19,891 nt of DNA, from contig CAZHRC010000026.1 of NCBI GenBank assembly GCA_964533865.1, positions 1-19,891 of the forward strand, in the 5' to 3' direction. Positions 7,290-16,230 of the stretch are shown here, one piece after another (position 1 is the stretch's first letter; each line of letters begins with the position of its first letter). The DNA is from CAZHRC01 sp964533865 (GTDB taxonomy: Bacteria > Bacillota > Clostridia > Tissierellales > Peptoniphilaceae). The position numbers were made by a program, and so were the translations under genes. The notes under the pieces were generated by a model. That model saw only the letters and a list, made by a program, of their open reading frames with translations. It ran no database searches and was not told where the DNA came from.

Positions 7290-8459
7290 ATGCAAAATAA
7301 AAAACGGCTCAAAAAAATTGTAATTGGCATCTTAATGGTGCCAATCCTCTTAATCGTTGGTCTTTTTCTCTTCTACCAATGGATGAATCTTCCAGTGAAG
7401 AAAATCAAAATACCTCAAAATTACAAATTTGGCGTTGTAGAAACAACTAATCAATGGCGACGTTCCTTTATTAGTTTTTATGATGAGGACTTTAATAGGC
7501 TATCGACTTCTAGAATGCCCTATGCAGGTTTGAACTCAGATGCAGACCCGGTGCAGTATATCAATAATGTCATTTATCTTAACCCTGTGGACCAAGGCCC
7601 TATAAGTATTAACGGAAAAGCAAATTCAAAGGTGGTTATGATTGATGATAGCGGAAAAGTTAAAGAAATCGAAACAAAGCTCGAGGAAAACAAATATGCT
7701 TTAAAAAAAGTCGGTAAGGATTTTTTCATTCTAAATAATTCAAATATGGAATCCAGCATTTCAAAAGTATCTTTAGAAAATGATACGGCACAAGTTCAGA
7801 GTCTTGGTAAGTGGTTTGCTATCAATATCACAGCGTATAAAGATGAGATTTTGGTGTTTATGTCGGAATTTCCAGAAAATCCCGGTGGACCGAGCACTTA
7901 TCGGTCAAAGGTGACTTTTTATGATAGAGACTTAGTAGAAAAGCGCTCCATCGATTTATCTGCTGTAGGCTATGATTATAGAAGGATAATTGTCGACGAA
8001 GCCAATGAAAAAATCTACTTTTCCGTATATTCTGATCCAGAGGCTGGGAAAAGTCAGGGCCTTTATGTGCTCAATATGAAAAATGACGAATTGAAGGAGC
8101 TGGTACAAAACAAGATACTATTTGATTTTGATAAGCGCGACAATATCCTATACATGTTGGAAGGGGATTTGAGTCAGGGTCGAGGAAAGGAAAAATATCA
8201 TTTGCTGACGTTAAACTTGGACACGATGGTAACAAAAACCCGTCCCTTATCCGAAGGCGCTACTTTTGTTCGAGTGGACGGCGACGATCTGTATGTCATG
8301 TATGAAAAAACCATGGATCACTTTAAAATAACAGAAGATGAAGTGGCGTTGATCAAAACAGCGCCTATCCAAACTCGGGATAAAGATTGGATGACTCAAC
8401 ATTTCTATGTGACCTCCTTTTTTATCAAACCCGAAGAAGGTGGGGATGTGGTACAGTAA
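7290..8459 (+). CDS. Membrane-anchored extracytoplasmic protein, possibly beta-propeller
   Basis: This 389-residue protein is not recognised. Residues 1-9 are basic and residues 10-30 hydrophobic, with no lipobox Cys, so it should be anchored by one N-terminal membrane segment with the rest outside. The exported part consists of repeated short beta-rich units with patterns such as VVMIDDSGKVKEI, YRSKVTFYDRDLVEKRSI and IYFSVYSDPEAGKSQGLYVL. These resemble propeller blades, but I cannot count blades reliably. AAGGA (7274-7278) lies 11 nt before the ATG. It is downstream of element B, so it is likely co-regulated with the ABC transporter. By analogy it may bind an envelope ligand or interact with the transporter; this is a guess. 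Confidence 0.7.
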   Translation: MQNKKRLKKIVIGILMVPILLIVGLFLFYQWMNLPVKKIKIPQNYKFGVVETTNQWRRSFISFYDEDFNRLSTSRMPYAGLNSDADPVQYINNVIYLNPVDQGPISINGKANSKVVMIDDSGKVKEIETKLEENKYALKKVGKDFFILNNSNMESSISKVSLENDTAQVQSLGKWFAINITAYKDEILVFMSEFPENPGGPSTYRSKVTFYDRDLVEKRSIDLSAVGYDYRRIIVDEANEKIYFSVYSDPEAGKSQGLYVLNMKNDELKELVQNKILFDFDKRDNILYMLEGDLSQGRGKEKYHLLTLNLDTMVTKTRPLSEGATFVRVDGDDLYVMYEKTMDHFKITEDEVALIKTAPIQTRDKDWMTQHFYVTSFFIKPEEGGDVVQ

Positions 8460-8492
8460 TGGGGGGTGGAGAGTTTTAGCAGAACATATAAA

Positions 8493-8525
8493 AAAGAGTA
8501 GTCAGACATTCGCTGACTACTCTTT
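8493..8525 (-). terminator. Shared terminator between convergent genes
   Basis: A perfect 13-bp inverted repeat (8493-8505 with 8513-8525) encloses a 7-nt loop. Read on the minus strand the hairpin is followed by six T, so it is a strong terminator for the phosphoglycerate mutase gene. Read on the plus strand the run is only TTT then ATCG, so it should end the 7290 transcript less efficiently. Confidence 0.85.
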
Positions 8526-8533
8526 ATCGCTAT

Positions 8534-9775
8534 TTAGGCCTTTAAGAGAAAACGATCCATGAGTTTGTAGCCTTCTTCGACGTAAACGCCTGTGGCTTGA
8601 GCTTGGTATTCATCGTAACCGTTCACATTTGAGTGGGTATTGACTTTGTCGCTGCGATAGATTAGATAGGGTACGGGCTCAGAGGTGTGGGTGCGAAGGG
8701 AAAGAGGTGTTGGATGGTCTGGCAGTACCATGACGCTGTATTCTTCGCCAGTGCGCGCTTTCATCTCTTCCATGGCTTCGAGGACGGGTCCCACGACGAG
8801 TTCATCAATGAGTTCGATGGATTTGACTTTGTTGTCGATTTCGTAGCGGTGACCGCACTCGTCTGGCGCTTCGATGTGGAGGTAGATAAACTCCGCACCG
8901 GAGTTGAGGGCATCGATGGTGGCTTGAGCTTTTCCTTCAAAGTTGGTATCAATGGTTCCCGTTGCGCCTTCTACATCGATGGAATCGAGTCCGGCGCAGA
9001 TGCCGATGCCTTTGATAAGGTCGACTGCGGATACGACGGCGCCTTCGAGGCCATATTTGTCGTAGAAAGAGGACAGCTGCGGTTTTCGACCCTCTCCCCA
9101 AATCCAAATGGTATTGGCGGTGTTTAAGCCTTTTTCAGCCCGTTGGCGATTGGTGGGTTCTTCTTTCAAGAAAAGGTTGCTTTGCTTCATCATCGCCAAG
9201 AGTTCATCGGATTTTCCGCCTTTGGGCAGGTAATCGCCGATCTTTTGATCTAAGATGTCGTGTGGTGGGACCAAGGTGAAGGAACCATCCATGGAGCCAT
9301 CAGCGCCGTGCCAGATCATACAATGGCGGTAGCTGATCCCTGGACAAAATTCGATGGTATCCGTTTTAAAACGCGCGTTGATCGCGTTGATAATCGCTGT
9401 GGATTCTGGTGTTGAGATCTCATCGGAACTGTAGTCGAGCATGATCTTGTCCTCAAAGGGCTCGTCATCGGACAAGGTTACCGTATTGACTCGAAAGGTC
9501 ATATCATCTGGTTTCAGATCCAACCCCATACTAACCGCTTCAAGGGGCGAACGGCCAGAGTAATAGACGTTGGGATCATAGCCCATAACCGATAGATTAG
9601 CCGTATCGCTTCCCGGGGGCACCCCATCGGGCACGGTTTTGACCAAGCCAAGTTCTCCTTGGGATGCGAGTTTATCGATATGGGGTTTACGGGCTTTTTC
9701 CAACGGAGTTTTGTCTCCTAGCTCGGGGACTCTGTAATCAGCCATCCCGTCGCCTAAAAAAACGATGTATTTCAT
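8534..9775 (-). CDS. apgM: 2,3-bisphosphoglycerate-independent phosphoglycerate mutase, archaeal type
   Basis: This 413-residue cytosolic enzyme should interconvert 3- and 2-phosphoglycerate in glycolysis and gluconeogenesis. It belongs to the ApgM branch of the alkaline phosphatase superfamily. Seen in order: a metal-binding start, MKYIVFLGDGMADY (D9); PPGSDTANLSVMGYDP near 50-67, with the likely phospho-acceptor Ser in the SDTAN segment; a long inserted substrate-domain region; then HIEAPDECGH near 300-309 and LPDHPTP near 354-360, which supply further metal ligands. Length is close to the usual 400-415. An AGGAGA site precedes the ATG. The family also contains a related phosphonopyruvate decarboxylase-like branch, so activity is a good but not certain call. 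The gene is convergent with the 7290 gene and divergent from cas3, with its own promoter at 9897-9925. Confidence 0.9.
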   Translation of the reverse strand: MKYIVFLGDGMADYRVPELGDKTPLEKARKPHIDKLASQGELGLVKTVPDGVPPGSDTANLSVMGYDPNVYYSGRSPLEAVSMGLDLKPDDMTFRVNTVTLSDDEPFEDKIMLDYSSDEISTPESTAIINAINARFKTDTIEFCPGISYRHCMIWHGADGSMDGSFTLVPPHDILDQKIGDYLPKGGKSDELLAMMKQSNLFLKEEPTNRQRAEKGLNTANTIWIWGEGRKPQLSSFYDKYGLEGAVVSAVDLIKGIGICAGLDSIDVEGATGTIDTNFEGKAQATIDALNSGAEFIYLHIEAPDECGHRYEIDNKVKSIELIDELVVGPVLEAMEEMKARTGEEYSVMVLPDHPTPLSLRTHTSEPVPYLIYRSDKVNTHSNVNGYDEYQAQATGVYVEEGYKLMDRFLLKA

Positions 9776-9896
9776 GTTGTTCTCCTATAATGTTAGTCAT
9801 TGTTTTCGAAACACTCACCCTATCTCGTCTATGGGATTGCCCAAGAGGATAAGCCTGATGGCGAAAGGTGGTCGTTGTCGAAGATTCTCTTTATAG

Positions 9897-9925
9897 ATTA
9901 TACCAGAGACGGGCATATGCGTGAA
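9897..9925 (-). promoter_or_regulatory. Promoter of apgM
   Basis: On the minus strand a -35-like TTCACG (9920-9925) and a perfect TATAAT (9897-9902) are separated by 17 bp, and TGG just before the -10 box makes it an extended -10. The predicted start of transcription, near 9890, leaves about 115 nt before the ATG. Confidence 0.65.
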
Positions 9926-10017
9926 GAAATCTTGGTTTTAAAATGGGGTCAGGGATGTATTTTATGATTTAGTACCTTGATAACTTGGTGCTGAAGTGAA
10001 TGAAATAGCATTTGATA

Positions 10018-10047
10018 TGGTCAAAAGAGCCCTTAATAGAGTATACT
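10018..10047 (+). promoter_or_regulatory. Candidate promoter of the cas operon
   Basis: TATACT (10042-10047) is preceded at 18 bp by TGGTCA (10018-10023), a 4 of 6 match to a -35. A closer -35 match, TTGATA (10012-10017), is too far away at 24 bp. The position, about 35 nt before the cas3 start, is suitable for driving the eight-gene operon. Confidence 0.45.
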
Positions 10048-10081
10048 AATAATAGCTGACTCAGTATTTAAGAAGGCGGTG

Positions 10082-12829
10082 ATGGATTTGGTATACCAGG
10101 TGTTTTGGGCGAAAAAAAGTGATCGAACGGGAATTTATAAATGGCTACCGCTGTACCAGCATCTAGAAGACACGCGTCAAGTGGCGGGTTTTTTATGGGA
10201 GCATTGGTTGAGCCATGGCCAACGCGAATGGATTAGAAAACTATTTCCCGATCAAAGTGATGAAAAATCGAAAGAGCTTGTGCAGTTTTTAGCGTCCGTT
10301 CACGATCTGGGTAAAGCAACGCCAGCTTTTCAAACGAAAAAGAGTTTTATAAATTCAACGGATCTTGATTTTCAACTTATCGAGAAGTTGGAGCGCGCGG
10401 GGTTTGAGGGCATCACTCATCTAGGGTTAGCAAATACTTCCTCAACGCCACATGCATTAGCGAGTCAATATATCATCTCTCACTTCGGAGTGAATGAAGA
10501 TGTGGCATCCATAGTCGGTGCACACCATGGGAAACCGGTAAATTCAAAGCAAACCATCTTAAATCAACGGGCTTATTTAAGTAATTATTATCAAATAGAA
10601 CATCCCGATAACTCGGTTCATATCAAATGGAAAACGGCACAAGAAGCATTATTTCGATGGGCACTAAAGGTCAATGGATTTGAAACCGTAGCAGATCTAC
10701 CAGAAATCCCACAACCGGTTCAAGTCATCCTATCAGGTTTACTGATTATGTCGGATTGGATCGCGAGTAATGAACACTATTTTCCACTGATTGCCATTGA
10801 TGAGACGGAAGTGTGCTTTGGCGAAGAAAGATATCAAAAGGGATGGGAAAGCTGGCAAAAGGCCGATATTTGGGAACCAACGGGCTATAAAAGCGTTGAG
10901 GATTATTATGAAGATAGGTTTGATTTTTTGCCGAGAAACGTACAGGAAGCTTTCTCAAAAGTCATTGAAAACACAGAATATCCCGGGATAGTGATATTGG
11001 AAGCTCCGATGGGCATTGGAAAAACAGAAGCTGCTTTTGTTGGTGTCGAACAGTTGGCTGCCAAAACAGGGCGTAGCGGGATGTTTTTTGGATTGCCAAC
11101 ACAAGCCACCTCCAATGGAATATTTTCCAGAGTGTTGGATTGGCTGGAAAATGTCCAATCAGAGGAAGGCAATACCGCTTCCTTGCGATTAGCTCACGGA
11201 AAATCAGCGCTAAACGAACAGTTTGCCACACTATCGCAAAACATCAACATCGATGATGCCAATAACGGAGGTGTCATTGTCAACGAGTGGTTTGCTGGGC
11301 GGAAGACTTCTGCTTTGGATGATTTTGTTGTCGGTACGGTGGATCATTTTTTACTCTTAGCTTTAAAACAAAAACATCTCGCACTACGTCATTTAGGGTT
11401 TAGTAAAAAGGTTGTGGTCATTGACGAAGTGCACGCCTACGATGCCTATATGAACCAGTATCTTTTAAGAGCCATCCGTTGGATGGGCGCCTATGAGGTA
11501 CCGGTTATCATCTTATCGGCGACGCTACCGACCAAAAAGCGAGAAGAAATGATCCAGGCTTATTTGCGTGGAAAGGGTGTAGGTTCAAAGGCGGTAACCG
11601 CTCAAATCGACGAACTCCACGCTACCGCCTACCCGCTGGTGACTTATAGCGATGGGGAGTTGGTAAAACAACAGGTACATTTTAAAAGCGGAGATCAGAA
11701 GAGCGTCGAAATCATCCGAGAAAACTCAGAAAACCTCTACAATCGATTGGATCAATTGACGGAGGATGATGGAGTAGTCGGAATCGTCGTCAATACGGTA
11801 AAACGCGCGCAGGCAATGGCGATAGAGTGCGCCTTGCGTTATGGTGAAGATCTTGTCGAGTTATTGCATTCAAGTTTTATTGCAACAGATCGCGCCAAAA
11901 AAGAAGAGGTGTTGATCGCTAGGATTGGAAAAGGGGCAAACCGACCTAAGAAAAAAATCATCATTGGAACGCAAGTCATCGAGCAATCTTTGGACATCGA
12001 TTTCGATGTTTTGTTCAGTGACTTAGCGCCGATCGATTTGCTCATTCAACGCATAGGACGATTGCATCGCCATGATATCGACCGTCCTCAACATCATAGA
12101 AAACCAAGGTGTTACGTGTTGGATACAGACGATGCCTTTGATTTTGAGAAAGGATCGGTAGCGGTTTACGGCGGCTATTTATTAGCTCGGACACAGATGC
12201 TTTTGCCAGAGCACATCATGTTACCAGATGACATCTCGCCATTAGTCCAACAAGTATATGGCGATGAACCCATCATTCTCCCAGAGGAACTGGAAGAGAG
12301 CTATGAAAAGATGAAGGCTGAACACGAAGATCTGTTGGAGAAAAAAGCAGACAAGGCAAAGGTATACTGCATCGATGTGCCAAAAAGAGCAAGACAAATC
12401 GGAAAAAAACCTTCACTGATGGGATGGTTGGAGTATTCAACACCTAACGAAACCGAGGAACGGGTCTATGCACAAGTAAGAGATACTCAGGAAACGATTG
12501 AAGTGATCGCTTTGAAAAAAATCGGAGAAGGATACGGTATATTTGGCGAAGAAGAGGATCTTTCGCACAGAGAAGGAGAGGCGCAAGTCGCAAAAAGATT
12601 GGCACAGCAGACATTGCGTTTACCGAATCCATTGAGCGCTCCTTACTGTATTGATGCAACGATTCGTGAATTAGAGGATATCCACAGTAGGCATTTCTCT
12701 CATTGGCATGATCAACCGTGGCTAAAAGGGCAACTTGGGCTATTATTTGATGAAAATAGCCAATCGACGATCAATGGCTACCTTCTTCAATATGATGGAA
12801 AATACGGTTTAACTTACGAAAGGATGTGA
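10082..12829 (+). CDS. cas3: CRISPR-associated nuclease/helicase Cas3 (type I-E)
   Basis: This is the interference effector of the type I-E system. It is recruited by target-bound Cascade, nicks the displaced strand with its HD domain and degrades DNA while translocating 3'-5'. The protein has 915 residues; the positions below count from the GTG at 10079. The HD nuclease domain (about 1-235) shows H28, H75-D76 in SVHDLGKA, H125, HH149-150 in GAHHGKP and D226 in MSDW. The helicase shows Walker A MGIGKTEAA (GIGKT 312-316), DEVH (449-452), SAT (480-482) and motif VI QRIGRLHRH (657-665). A C-terminal domain follows from about 800. All key residues are intact. ATG 10082 is preferred to GTG 10079 because AGAAGG (10071-10076) is 5 nt before it. 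Only 4 bp separate it from cas8e. Confidence 0.96.
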   Translation: MDLVYQVFWAKKSDRTGIYKWLPLYQHLEDTRQVAGFLWEHWLSHGQREWIRKLFPDQSDEKSKELVQFLASVHDLGKATPAFQTKKSFINSTDLDFQLIEKLERAGFEGITHLGLANTSSTPHALASQYIISHFGVNEDVASIVGAHHGKPVNSKQTILNQRAYLSNYYQIEHPDNSVHIKWKTAQEALFRWALKVNGFETVADLPEIPQPVQVILSGLLIMSDWIASNEHYFPLIAIDETEVCFGEERYQKGWESWQKADIWEPTGYKSVEDYYEDRFDFLPRNVQEAFSKVIENTEYPGIVILEAPMGIGKTEAAFVGVEQLAAKTGRSGMFFGLPTQATSNGIFSRVLDWLENVQSEEGNTASLRLAHGKSALNEQFATLSQNINIDDANNGGVIVNEWFAGRKTSALDDFVVGTVDHFLLLALKQKHLALRHLGFSKKVVVIDEVHAYDAYMNQYLLRAIRWMGAYEVPVIILSATLPTKKREEMIQAYLRGKGVGSKAVTAQIDELHATAYPLVTYSDGELVKQQVHFKSGDQKSVEIIRENSENLYNRLDQLTEDDGVVGIVVNTVKRAQAMAIECALRYGEDLVELLHSSFIATDRAKKEEVLIARIGKGANRPKKKIIIGTQVIEQSLDIDFDVLFSDLAPIDLLIQRIGRLHRHDIDRPQHHRKPRCYVLDTDDAFDFEKGSVAVYGGYLLARTQMLLPEHIMLPDDISPLVQQVYGDEPIILPEELEESYEKMKAEHEDLLEKKADKAKVYCIDVPKRARQIGKKPSLMGWLEYSTPNETEERVYAQVRDTQETIEVIALKKIGEGYGIFGEEEDLSHREGEAQVAKRLAQQTLRLPNPLSAPYCIDATIRELEDIHSRHFSHWHDQPWLKGQLGLLFDENSQSTINGYLLQYDGKYGLTYERM

Positions 12830-12833
12830 GGAT

Positions 12834-14564
12834 TTGGGAAGATTCAACTTGTTGGACGAGCCTTGGATCTCAGTCATGGCTGATGATAAGGGAAATACTA
12901 AAGAGGTTTCTTTGAAAGAAGTCTTTGAACATGCACATGAATACCGTGGCTTGGCGGGCGATACCAAAACTCAAGATTTTGCAGTATTTCGCGTTCTCCT
13001 GGCAGTGCTACACACGGTGTTTTCGCGGTTCGATGAGAATGGAGAAGAGTATGGTTACTTCGATTTAGACGAGAGGTGGAAGCCGCTTGGCGAAGTGAGT
13101 GACGAGGATGATGCTGAGGAGTATGAGGCGTTATTGTACGGTACGTGGCAAGAACTTTGGAACAGGAAACAATTCCCTGCCATCATAGGAGAGTATTTAG
13201 AAAAATGGCGTGATCGCTTTTATCTGTTTGATGAGGTGTATCCATTTTATCAAGTGGTAAGCCAAGATCTCGCACCCGATAAAATCAATAAATCGAAAGC
13301 AAGTGTCGTATCAGGAAAGAACATTAATCGCCGAATTTCTGAAAGTGGAAACAAGACAGCATTGTTTTCACCAAAGTACGAAGCGAATCAGAATAAGGAA
13401 AAGCTCATACCTGCGGATATTGCACGGTGGTTAATGACTTTCCAGTGTTATACTGGGTTGTCGGACAAAGTGATCTTTGGAAACGAAAAATACAAGGCCT
13501 CAAAAGGGTGGTTATTTGATATTGGAGGGATTTTTTTAGAGGGGGATACGTTGTATGAAAGCTTGTTACTCAACTGTGTCTTTGTACACCCTAACACTTC
13601 GTATCGAAATAAGGAACAACGCCCTTGTTGGGAATATGATACAGAGGAAATTGTGGAACGACTGCTACAGTCAAAATCTATCAATAACTTAGCTGAGTTG
13701 TATACGAATTGGAGTCGTGCGATTTATATCGATCCAAATATCGATTACCATCGTGCCTTTTCCTTTGAAATTGTAAAATTACCCGAAATACAACATGAAA
13801 ACCAGTTTTTAGAACTGATGACACTCTGGCGATTCAATACCAGTGGTGATAGCAAAGACTGCTATACGCCTAGAAAACATCGTGCTAATCAGTCGATGTG
13901 GCGCTCATTTGGTCTGATTACCTTGTCGTATGAAGCTCAGGATGCTAAGGATAAAAAGAACGCTCAACGCAAACCGGGGATTATCGATTGGTTAAACGCG
14001 ATTAAAGACCTCACCAGTGATTTTCAATTATCCCTCGCAGCAGTCAGTATGAAAGATGATGGAAATGCCACGTCATGGGTGCCGGTTGATGAGATTGTCG
14101 ACTATCTCAACATTCGCGAAACCATTCTCACTGACATCGAAGAAGCCGGTTGGGTTATGCGTATTAACGATGCCATTGAAGAAACGAAATCTGTGATAGA
14201 CTGGGTATTTAAGAGTTTTATTTCAGATATCAAAGAAATACGGAATGTGTCGAATCATCATTTTGTAGATCGAAAAGTTGAAGAATTCTACTTCAATGTG
14301 GATCAGCCCTTTAGAGACTGGCTTTCCTCTCTTCAACCGTTAGACTCAAAGGATGAAAAAATATTTGAGTGGCGAAGACACTTAAAAGAGCTCGCCTTAA
14401 ATCAAGCGAAAAAGGTATTAGAAGAGGCTGGTCCCAGAGACTATACTGGCATTGTCAAAGATGATAAGATCAAGAACATAGCTACGGTTTATAATCTTTT
14501 TCTTTATCGTCTAAACGGAAAACTGACGACGGGAGGGGAAACGAACGATGGAAAGGAAAGGTAA
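12834..14564 (+). CDS. cas8e: Cascade large subunit Cas8e (Cse1/CasA)
   Basis: This 576-residue protein is the large subunit of Cascade. In this family it recognises the PAM, opens the target DNA and recruits Cas3. The N-terminus matches the family: FNLLDEPWISV (4-14), then VSLKEVFEHAHEYRGLAGDT followed by DFAVFRVLLAVLHTVF. A four-helix bundle is expected in the C-terminal third. The start is TTG, followed by GRFNLL, with AAAGGA 9 nt upstream. The 17-bp overlap with cse2 at the 3' end implies coupled translation. Length is slightly above the about 500 residues of the E. coli protein. The PAM preference cannot be read from the sequence. Confidence 0.93.
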   Translation: MGRFNLLDEPWISVMADDKGNTKEVSLKEVFEHAHEYRGLAGDTKTQDFAVFRVLLAVLHTVFSRFDENGEEYGYFDLDERWKPLGEVSDEDDAEEYEALLYGTWQELWNRKQFPAIIGEYLEKWRDRFYLFDEVYPFYQVVSQDLAPDKINKSKASVVSGKNINRRISESGNKTALFSPKYEANQNKEKLIPADIARWLMTFQCYTGLSDKVIFGNEKYKASKGWLFDIGGIFLEGDTLYESLLLNCVFVHPNTSYRNKEQRPCWEYDTEEIVERLLQSKSINNLAELYTNWSRAIYIDPNIDYHRAFSFEIVKLPEIQHENQFLELMTLWRFNTSGDSKDCYTPRKHRANQSMWRSFGLITLSYEAQDAKDKKNAQRKPGIIDWLNAIKDLTSDFQLSLAAVSMKDDGNATSWVPVDEIVDYLNIRETILTDIEEAGWVMRINDAIEETKSVIDWVFKSFISDIKEIRNVSNHHFVDRKVEEFYFNVDQPFRDWLSSLQPLDSKDEKIFEWRRHLKELALNQAKKVLEEAGPRDYTGIVKDDKIKNIATVYNLFLYRLNGKLTTGGETNDGKER

Positions 14565-15159
14565 TGAACACTCGGTCTTTCGAGTAACGGGTAGGATTCT
14601 TTCAGAATTGAGTCACAACTTGGACACTTCGTCTGGAAGAGCAACATTGGCCAAATTGCGAAATGCTATTGGCAAACCGTTGAGTGAAACTGTGGAAATA
14701 TGGCCTTTGATTTTTGCAAAATTTCCTGAAGAATACTTGAGTGCAAATGGGAAAGTGACAAATGAAGAAAGAGCCATTCTCACAGCTTTGCAATACTATG
14801 CACTACATCAACAAGGCAATCGGACCAGTGTGTCTTTAAATGAAGCGACAGATAAATGGGAGAACATTGGCAATAGTTTAAGTCACCTAAGAAGTAGTGA
14901 TAGTTTGGCGATTGACCGCCGGTTTAACACGATGATCACAGCGACAGATTTTGATGAATTGATATACCACTTGAGGCACTTGATCATGTTGATAAAATCC
15001 AAAGACAACCTGAAAGTTAACTATGCAAAGCTTGCGGATGATCTGTATTGGTTTTTGCGTGGATATGATGAGAATGTACGCATACGTTGGGCACAAAGTT
15101 ATTATCGAACAAAATCAAAAGAGGAAAAAGGAGAGATAGAAAATGGTAAACACTCATAG
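14548..15159 (+). CDS. cse2: Cascade small subunit Cse2 (Cas11e/CasB)
   Basis: This 203-residue helical protein forms the dimeric belly of Cascade and stabilises the non-target strand in the R-loop. The sequence shows the family pattern: SGRATLAKLRNAIGKP near residues 28-43, WPLIFAKFPEEY, then an ALQYYALHQQG helix, and RRFNTMITATDFDELIYHLRHLIMLIKS with YAKLADDLYWFL in the C-terminal half. It is longer than the E. coli protein of 160 residues, as is common in Gram-positive systems. A strong GGAGGGG (14532-14538) lies 9 nt before the ATG, inside the end of cas8e, and the two reading frames overlap by 17 bp. Confidence 0.92.
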   Translation: MERKGNEHSVFRVTGRILSELSHNLDTSSGRATLAKLRNAIGKPLSETVEIWPLIFAKFPEEYLSANGKVTNEERAILTALQYYALHQQGNRTSVSLNEATDKWENIGNSLSHLRSSDSLAIDRRFNTMITATDFDELIYHLRHLIMLIKSKDNLKVNYAKLADDLYWFLRGYDENVRIRWAQSYYRTKSKEEKGEIENGKHS

Positions 15160-16228
15160 ACTTTATTTGGATGTTCATGCAATTCAATCGGTACCGCCTT
15201 CAAATATCAACCGAGATGACACGGGAAGCCCAAAAACAGCGTTGTACGGTGGTGCGAGAAGAGCTAGAGTGAGTTCACAGGCGTGGAAAAAAGCGATGCG
15301 TGACTATTTTTATAGTAATAGTGAACAAAAAAACGTAGGTGTACGCACCCTTGAGATCATTCAATATGTAGCAAAACAAATTCGCCAATTAGAGGATTCA
15401 ATAACGGATGAAGAAGCGATGAAACTTGCGGAAAAAGTCATTAACACTGCTGGTGTAAAAACGAGCAACCAACGTGCAAAAGCACTGTTCTTTTTAGGAG
15501 AATATCAAGCGAAAGGATTGGCTGAGGCAGCAGTAAAAGGCGTCAATGATAAAGCAACGATTCAATCTATCCTCCGAGATGACCCAGCGATTGATATCGC
15601 TCTTTTTGGACGCATGGTCGCCGATGATCCTTCACTAAACGAAGACGCATCTTCTCAAGTGGCTCACGCGATTTCTACCCATGGAGTGCAAACAGAATTC
15701 GATTTTTACACCGCAATCGATGATTTATCGCCAGAGGATAACGCAGGAGCGGGTATGCTGGGAACCATTGAATTTAACGCATCGACACTCTACCGTTACG
15801 CTAACGTATCGGTCCATGCATTATTTAACCAACTGAATAATAAACAAGCAACAATCGATACGCTGAAGTTGTTCATCGAAGCTTTTTCGAACTCTATGCC
15901 CACTGGAAAAGTCAATACTTTTGCCAATCAAACGCTACCTCAGGCTATTTTGGTCACTTTGAGAAAGGATCGTCCGGTTAATTTGGTGACTGCTTTTGAA
16001 AAGCCAATTCATTCTTCCAAAGGATATGTTCATGAATCCATCGTGAAACTCTGCCAGGAACACCAAAAAGTACAGAGATTTGTGAGAGAACCAGAGACTA
16101 CACTTCTGTTATCTTTTGATGAGTTGGCTGTCGAAGGCATCGAAAAAGTAGTGGATAGTCTTGATGATCTTCAGAAAACATTGGCAGCGACCTTAGAGAG
16201 AGTCCTCTCAGACGAACCGAGAGATTAG
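15143..16228 (+). CDS. cas7e: Cascade backbone subunit Cas7e (Cse4/CasC)
   Basis: This 361-residue RNA-binding protein polymerises six-fold along the crRNA to form the Cascade backbone. The family signature is clear: LYLDVHAIQSVPPSNINRDD (residues 7-26) and YGGARRARVSSQAWKKAMR (35-53), the latter forming the RRM-core crRNA-binding surface. LEYR-like thumb regions and the AGAGMLGTIEFNASTLYRYA segment (about residue 200) also match Cas7e. The ATG has AAGGAGA 7 nt upstream, inside cse2, and overlaps that gene by 17 bp, the same length as the cas8e/cse2 overlap. It is expected to be the most abundant subunit; coupling and good ribosome site fit that. Confidence 0.95.
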   Translation: MVNTHRLYLDVHAIQSVPPSNINRDDTGSPKTALYGGARRARVSSQAWKKAMRDYFYSNSEQKNVGVRTLEIIQYVAKQIRQLEDSITDEEAMKLAEKVINTAGVKTSNQRAKALFFLGEYQAKGLAEAAVKGVNDKATIQSILRDDPAIDIALFGRMVADDPSLNEDASSQVAHAISTHGVQTEFDFYTAIDDLSPEDNAGAGMLGTIEFNASTLYRYANVSVHALFNQLNNKQATIDTLKLFIEAFSNSMPTGKVNTFANQTLPQAILVTLRKDRPVNLVTAFEKPIHSSKGYVHESIVKLCQEHQKVQRFVREPETTLLLSFDELAVEGIEKVVDSLDDLQKTLAATLERVLSDEPRD

Positions 16229-16230
16229 TC

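Larger units (their letters stand above)
9776..10081. other. Divergent intergenic region between apgM and cas3
   Basis: This 306-bp stretch has no convincing gene. It holds the minus-strand promoter of apgM (9897-9925) with an untranslated leader of about 115 nt, and the likely cas operon promoter near 10018-10047. I recognised no known riboswitch class in the apgM leader. Confidence 0.6.

Noticed and set aside
8687..9127. Plus-strand open frame of 146 codons opposite apgM
   Set aside because: It is antisense to a well-supported enzyme gene, has no ribosome site, and encodes repetitive Phe/Asp-rich sequence typical of a shadow frame.
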